From Physcomitrium patens (lineage: Eukaryota > Streptophyta > Bryopsida > Funariales > Funariaceae): a DNA stretch of 64,000 nt. The notes under the pieces were generated by a model. It did not search any database. It saw nothing but the letters and a program-made list of their open reading frames with translations, and was not told the DNA's origin. The stretch is from assembly GCF_000002425.4 (NCBI RefSeq), contig NC_037265.1:14767293-14831292 (forward strand), given 5' to 3'. A program made the translations under genes and the position numbers. Positions 60,599 through 64,000 of this stretch are shown here, piece after piece; position 1 is the first letter of the stretch, and the number at the start of each line of letters is the position of its first letter.

Positions 60599-60682
60599 AT
60601 ATATATATATATTTATATATATTTATATATATTTATATATATTTATATATATTTATATATATTTATATATTTATATTTATAT
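60599..60682. repeat. 10-bp minisatellite ATTTATATAT
   Basis: At least six exact tandem copies, with a degenerate end. Confidence 0.95.
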
Positions 60683-61228
60683 CTCACAAAATTAGTTTTT
60701 TTATTTTTATATTTTTGTATGTCTCCTAGTTTTTTTAAAACTTTACGGACTTAAAAAAGTTAGTGGTTTTTTTTACTTTATTTTCTAAATTAGATAATTA
60801 ACTATCTTACTCTTGTTGTATTGTTTTTGAAATGATATGTTAATGAGATTAATTTACTATAATTTAGCCACTTTAGTTAATTTAATTTGAATATTAGAAT
60901 GAATATGCATTTAATCTATCTTGTCTTTGATAATATCTTATCCAATTTTAAACATATTATTTAAGATAATAGTAGTTAAATTTAAACTTCAACTTAATTA
61001 TCTTTAATCAGCTTTTTCTATCCATGATTCATTATAATTTTTAGATATAATTCAATCTTTAAGTATTCACCTACAACTTTTTGTTGTTGGTAAATTATTT
61101 TTTACTTTCAAAGTTGTTGCATTAACAGCATATATCAATGTAGAAGTTATTACATCTAACAATGCTTCAATTAAAATTATTATTTCATAGAAAAATTTCT
61201 AAATTTATTTTTTAAAATTACTATATTA

Positions 61229-62222
61229 TTAGATCTTGACTTAGAAGGATGCTCAAATTTAACCATGCTACCAAATGAAGTGGAAAACATAACTTTATTG
61301 AAGACACTTAATTTAAAAGATTGTATAAAACTAAGATCATTATCAATTACAATAGAATTTCTTCTTACTTTAAAAGACCTTAATATTGAGAAATACAAAA
61401 ACTTGACATCATTGCCAAATGTATTAAACAACCTAACAACTTTGAAAACCTTGGATATATGAGGGTGCTTAAGGCTAACATCATTGCCAAATGAATTGGA
61501 AAACCTCATTTCTTTGACTATCTTAAATATAAAGGATTGCTCAAGCTTGATATCATTGCCAAATGAATTGAACAACCTCACATCTTTGACTACCTTTTAA
61601 ATGTGGATGTACTCATGCTTGACATCATTACCAAATGAATTTGGCAACTCTATATCTTTGATTACCCTATGTACACAAAGGTGCTCAAGTTTAATATTAT
61701 ATTAATATACTGGCCAAATGAATTGAACAATTTCACTTCTTTAATTACTTTAAATATAAAGAATTTTTTAAGCTTGACATCATTGCCAAATGAATTTATC
61801 AACTTTTATCAGTGACTACTTTGTATATATAAAGGTGCTCAAGCTTAACATTATTGCCGAAAGAATTGAGCAATCTTACATTATTGACTATCTTAAGTAT
61901 AGTGAGGTGTTCAAAGTTGACATCATTGTCCAATGAATTAGGCAACGTCACTTCTATGACTACCTTAGATATAGAGAGAGAAGGGAGGAGGGAGATGCTC
62001 AATGTTGATATCATTGCAAAATAAATTGGACAACCTTACATATGGGGTGGTGCTTAAGCTTGACATCATTGCTAAAAGAATTGGGCAATCTCACATCTTT
62101 GACTATCTTAAATATAAAGAATTGCTCAAGCTTGATATCTTGCCAAATTAATTTGGCAACTTAACATCTTTGACTTGCTTTGACATAAGATATTCAAGTT
62201 TGATATCATTGCCAAAAAGAAT
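61229..62222 (+). pseudogene. Leucine-rich-repeat array pseudogene, moss-type
   Basis: About 13 repeats of 24 codons on the plus strand. The best units read LTSLPNVLNNLTTLKTLDI, LTSLPNELENLISLTILNI, LISLPNELNNLTSLTTF and LTLLPKELSNLTLLTILSI. The early part (61229-61460) is open for several repeats; later ones have stops (TGA, TAA) and frameshifts. No kinase, NB-ARC or signal peptide is seen next to it, so it is a fragment. LRRs of this sort bind proteins, often in plant immune or receptor-like proteins (family knowledge). The minus strand keeps long open frames only because the repeat unit is regular. Confidence 0.85.
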
Positions 62223-63013
62223 AATTAATGCATTCTTAAAAAGATTTCTTTCAAAATAGTTATTTATTTATATATTTATTAATAGATGGTATTTTGAAGA
62301 TATGAAAAAATAAAATATTTGAAATAAAATTTAAAATTCAGGATATAAACGTAGGATTTTTAAACTTCTTATTTTTAAATTATAAAGATTCAAGATATAA
62401 TATTTTTATATTTTTTGAAATTTACAATAATATATAAAAGAAGACCATCTAAAGTCATAAAATTATAGGTTTCAAAAACTAATATTATATATTTAATTTC
62501 TAATATTTTAGAAAATATACACTTAAATTTTTTTTAATAAAAATTAATTTAGATTAGCTTTTTAAAATATATTTATGTGATATTTTAACATTTCTTTAAT
62601 TAAATCTTAAAAAATTATATGTAACAAATATTTGAGATTATTTTTTAATATTTAAAACATAAAATTATTTCATCATTAAAATTATTTATTATTAATTTAT
62701 ATCAACCAAACGAAAAAATTATTTTTAGTATTATTATAATTTGTTATATTTGAATAAGGTGATATACAATGCATGTGTCTTCAATCTAAACCTTTAATCT
62801 TTTTTATATTTTTTAAAATAAAATAATTTATTTTATTTTAATAAATAATTTTTTTTTTTATCACATTTTTTTTCTTATACGTATATAATTTCAGTTGTTA
62901 CATTTCTTAGAAAAACATTTTTGAATTCTTTAAATTTTAAATATAGTTTTAGATAAAATATGATCTATTTATAAGAGTCCCACTACAGAAAATTTAAGAA
63001 TTACCAATAAAAT

Positions 63014-63015
<2 letters not shown>

Positions 63016-63046
<31 letters not shown>
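63016..63046. repeat. (AT)n microsatellite
   Basis: About 15 AT units. Confidence 0.95.
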
Positions 63047-63050
<4 letters not shown>

Positions 63051-63911
63051 AAGAATATAGTCAATAAACTAATAATATCAAATAACATAAGGTTGCAATA
63101 ATTTTTTTATTTAATTTAAATAATTTTTTTCATATAAAACTAAAAAAAAAATTAAGATTTAATTTATGTAATTTTAATTTGTTAGAAAAAAATTATATTT
63201 CTATTACTTATAATTAAAAGAAATATAGCAGCCATCCTCTTATGTCTTGAGTATTTAATAATAACACAATTATTGTATACAAAAAATATTAGAAAAATTA
63301 AAAACACGTAAATAAATAAAATTTGATTTTTAAAAAAGACATAAAGATTCATTATCAATTTAAAATTAATAATAAATATGAAATTTAAATAATTTAATAT
63401 TTATTATTAATTTTAATAATAAATAAAAATTCTTAAAGCTTAAAAAATTGAGAAAAAAATCAAAATATTTTAATTAAAATAATAAAAAATAGTATTTTAA
63501 AAAATTGAGTTTTTTATTTCATGTAGTTTGTATAAGCATAGTACCAGAAAATAAAATAAAAAGAAGGACATTCTAGATTAATAGATGTTGTAATATTTAC
63601 TTTTATGTTATAATATTGCTTTCACATTGACTTCTTCTTTTATGGTTCTATATTAAAAAGAAACAAAATATTGAATTGTCTTCTAATATAAAACATGAAT
63701 TGACTTATTCATAAATTTGTGTAATTTCTAAATTTTTTTAAATTAGTGTAAAAAATTCATTACCAAAAATAGAAATGATTTAGTATAAATAATAATATGT
63801 AAATTTACAAATAAATTTTAATTCTTTCAGAAATAAAGAAAATAAATATAATTTTCTAGTGAAAATAAACTCAAAATGTGTATGTATATTTTTACCACCT
63901 TTTATAAAAAG

Positions 63912-63913
<2 letters not shown>

Positions 63914-63947
<34 letters not shown>
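63914..63947. repeat. (AT)n microsatellite
   Basis: About 17 AT units. Confidence 0.95.
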
Positions 63948-63952
<5 letters not shown>

Positions 63953-64000
63953 GGCTTGTTACAATAATTATATTAGAAGTATCAAGATGAAGTGGGTTTT

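Larger units (their letters stand above)
50961..61228. other. Long AT-rich intergenic stretch, no gene seen
   Basis: About 10 kb with no recognised coding frame or RNA gene. A slightly less AT-rich patch at 53150-53480 has no product I can name. Simple repeats and one nested hairpin are listed separately. Confidence 0.6.
62223..64000. other. AT-rich intergenic DNA, no gene seen
   Basis: No coding content recognised to the window end. Confidence 0.6.

Noticed and set aside
60599-60682. CRISPR-like or centromeric array
   Set aside because: It is a simple 10-bp AT minisatellite without spacers, in a plant nuclear genome.
61180-62014. Minus-strand frames of 133 and 71 codons over the LRR region
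   Set aside because: They arise from the complement of a regular 72-bp repeat. The plus strand gives the recognised LRR protein.

Overview
The window looks like nuclear DNA of a moss, most likely Physcomitrium (Physcomitrella) patens or a close relative (inference). Compact, GC-richer, intron-containing plant genes sit as islands in very AT-rich DNA with many (AT)n tracts. The psbO gene is plant-type, a decayed leucine-rich-repeat array is of the SLPNEL kind common in mosses, and the LTR retrotransposons are chromodomain-bearing Ty3/gypsy elements whose Gag resembles those of fungi.

Layout. 1-5840: gypsy element 1, minus strand, its 3' LTR cut by the window edge. 5841-9010: AT-rich DNA with a much older chromovirus scrap. 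9011-15453: gypsy element 2, plus strand. 15454-20284: AT-rich, no gene seen. 20285-23755: a decayed PIF/Harbinger DNA transposon with long terminal inverted repeats. 23768-25082: a GC island with no recognisable product. 27564-29560: a DOMON plus cytochrome b561 protein. 31285-33282: an unrecognised five-exon gene of about 190 residues, one intron being GC-AG. 34448-35745: psbO. 37032-43381: gypsy element 3, minus strand, with an exact 5-bp target duplication. 46513-47380: a small GC island. 47938-49832: a five-exon reticulon, minus strand. 50961-64000: AT-rich DNA with microsatellites, a nested hairpin and an LRR pseudogene.

The cellular genes are ordinary and independent: psbO acts in the thylakoid lumen, the b561 protein in a membrane with a non-cytosolic DOMON domain, the reticulon in the ER. 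They share no visible pathway.

The most interesting signal lies in the three gypsy elements. They share (1) a TATA box 30-31 bp upstream of a 12-mer that is complementary to a site exactly 2 nt inside the 5' LTR, the arrangement expected for Tf1-like self-priming, with two covarying positions; (2) an array of short hairpins in the leader before gag, whose stems differ but whose loops all present a GGATTA-type core; (3) an extra open frame of about 130-140 codons between the chromodomain and the polypurine tract; and (4) heat-shock-element-like GAA/TTC arrays in U3, strongest in element 1. All three copies are inactivated, mostly by C-to-T or G-to-A changes.
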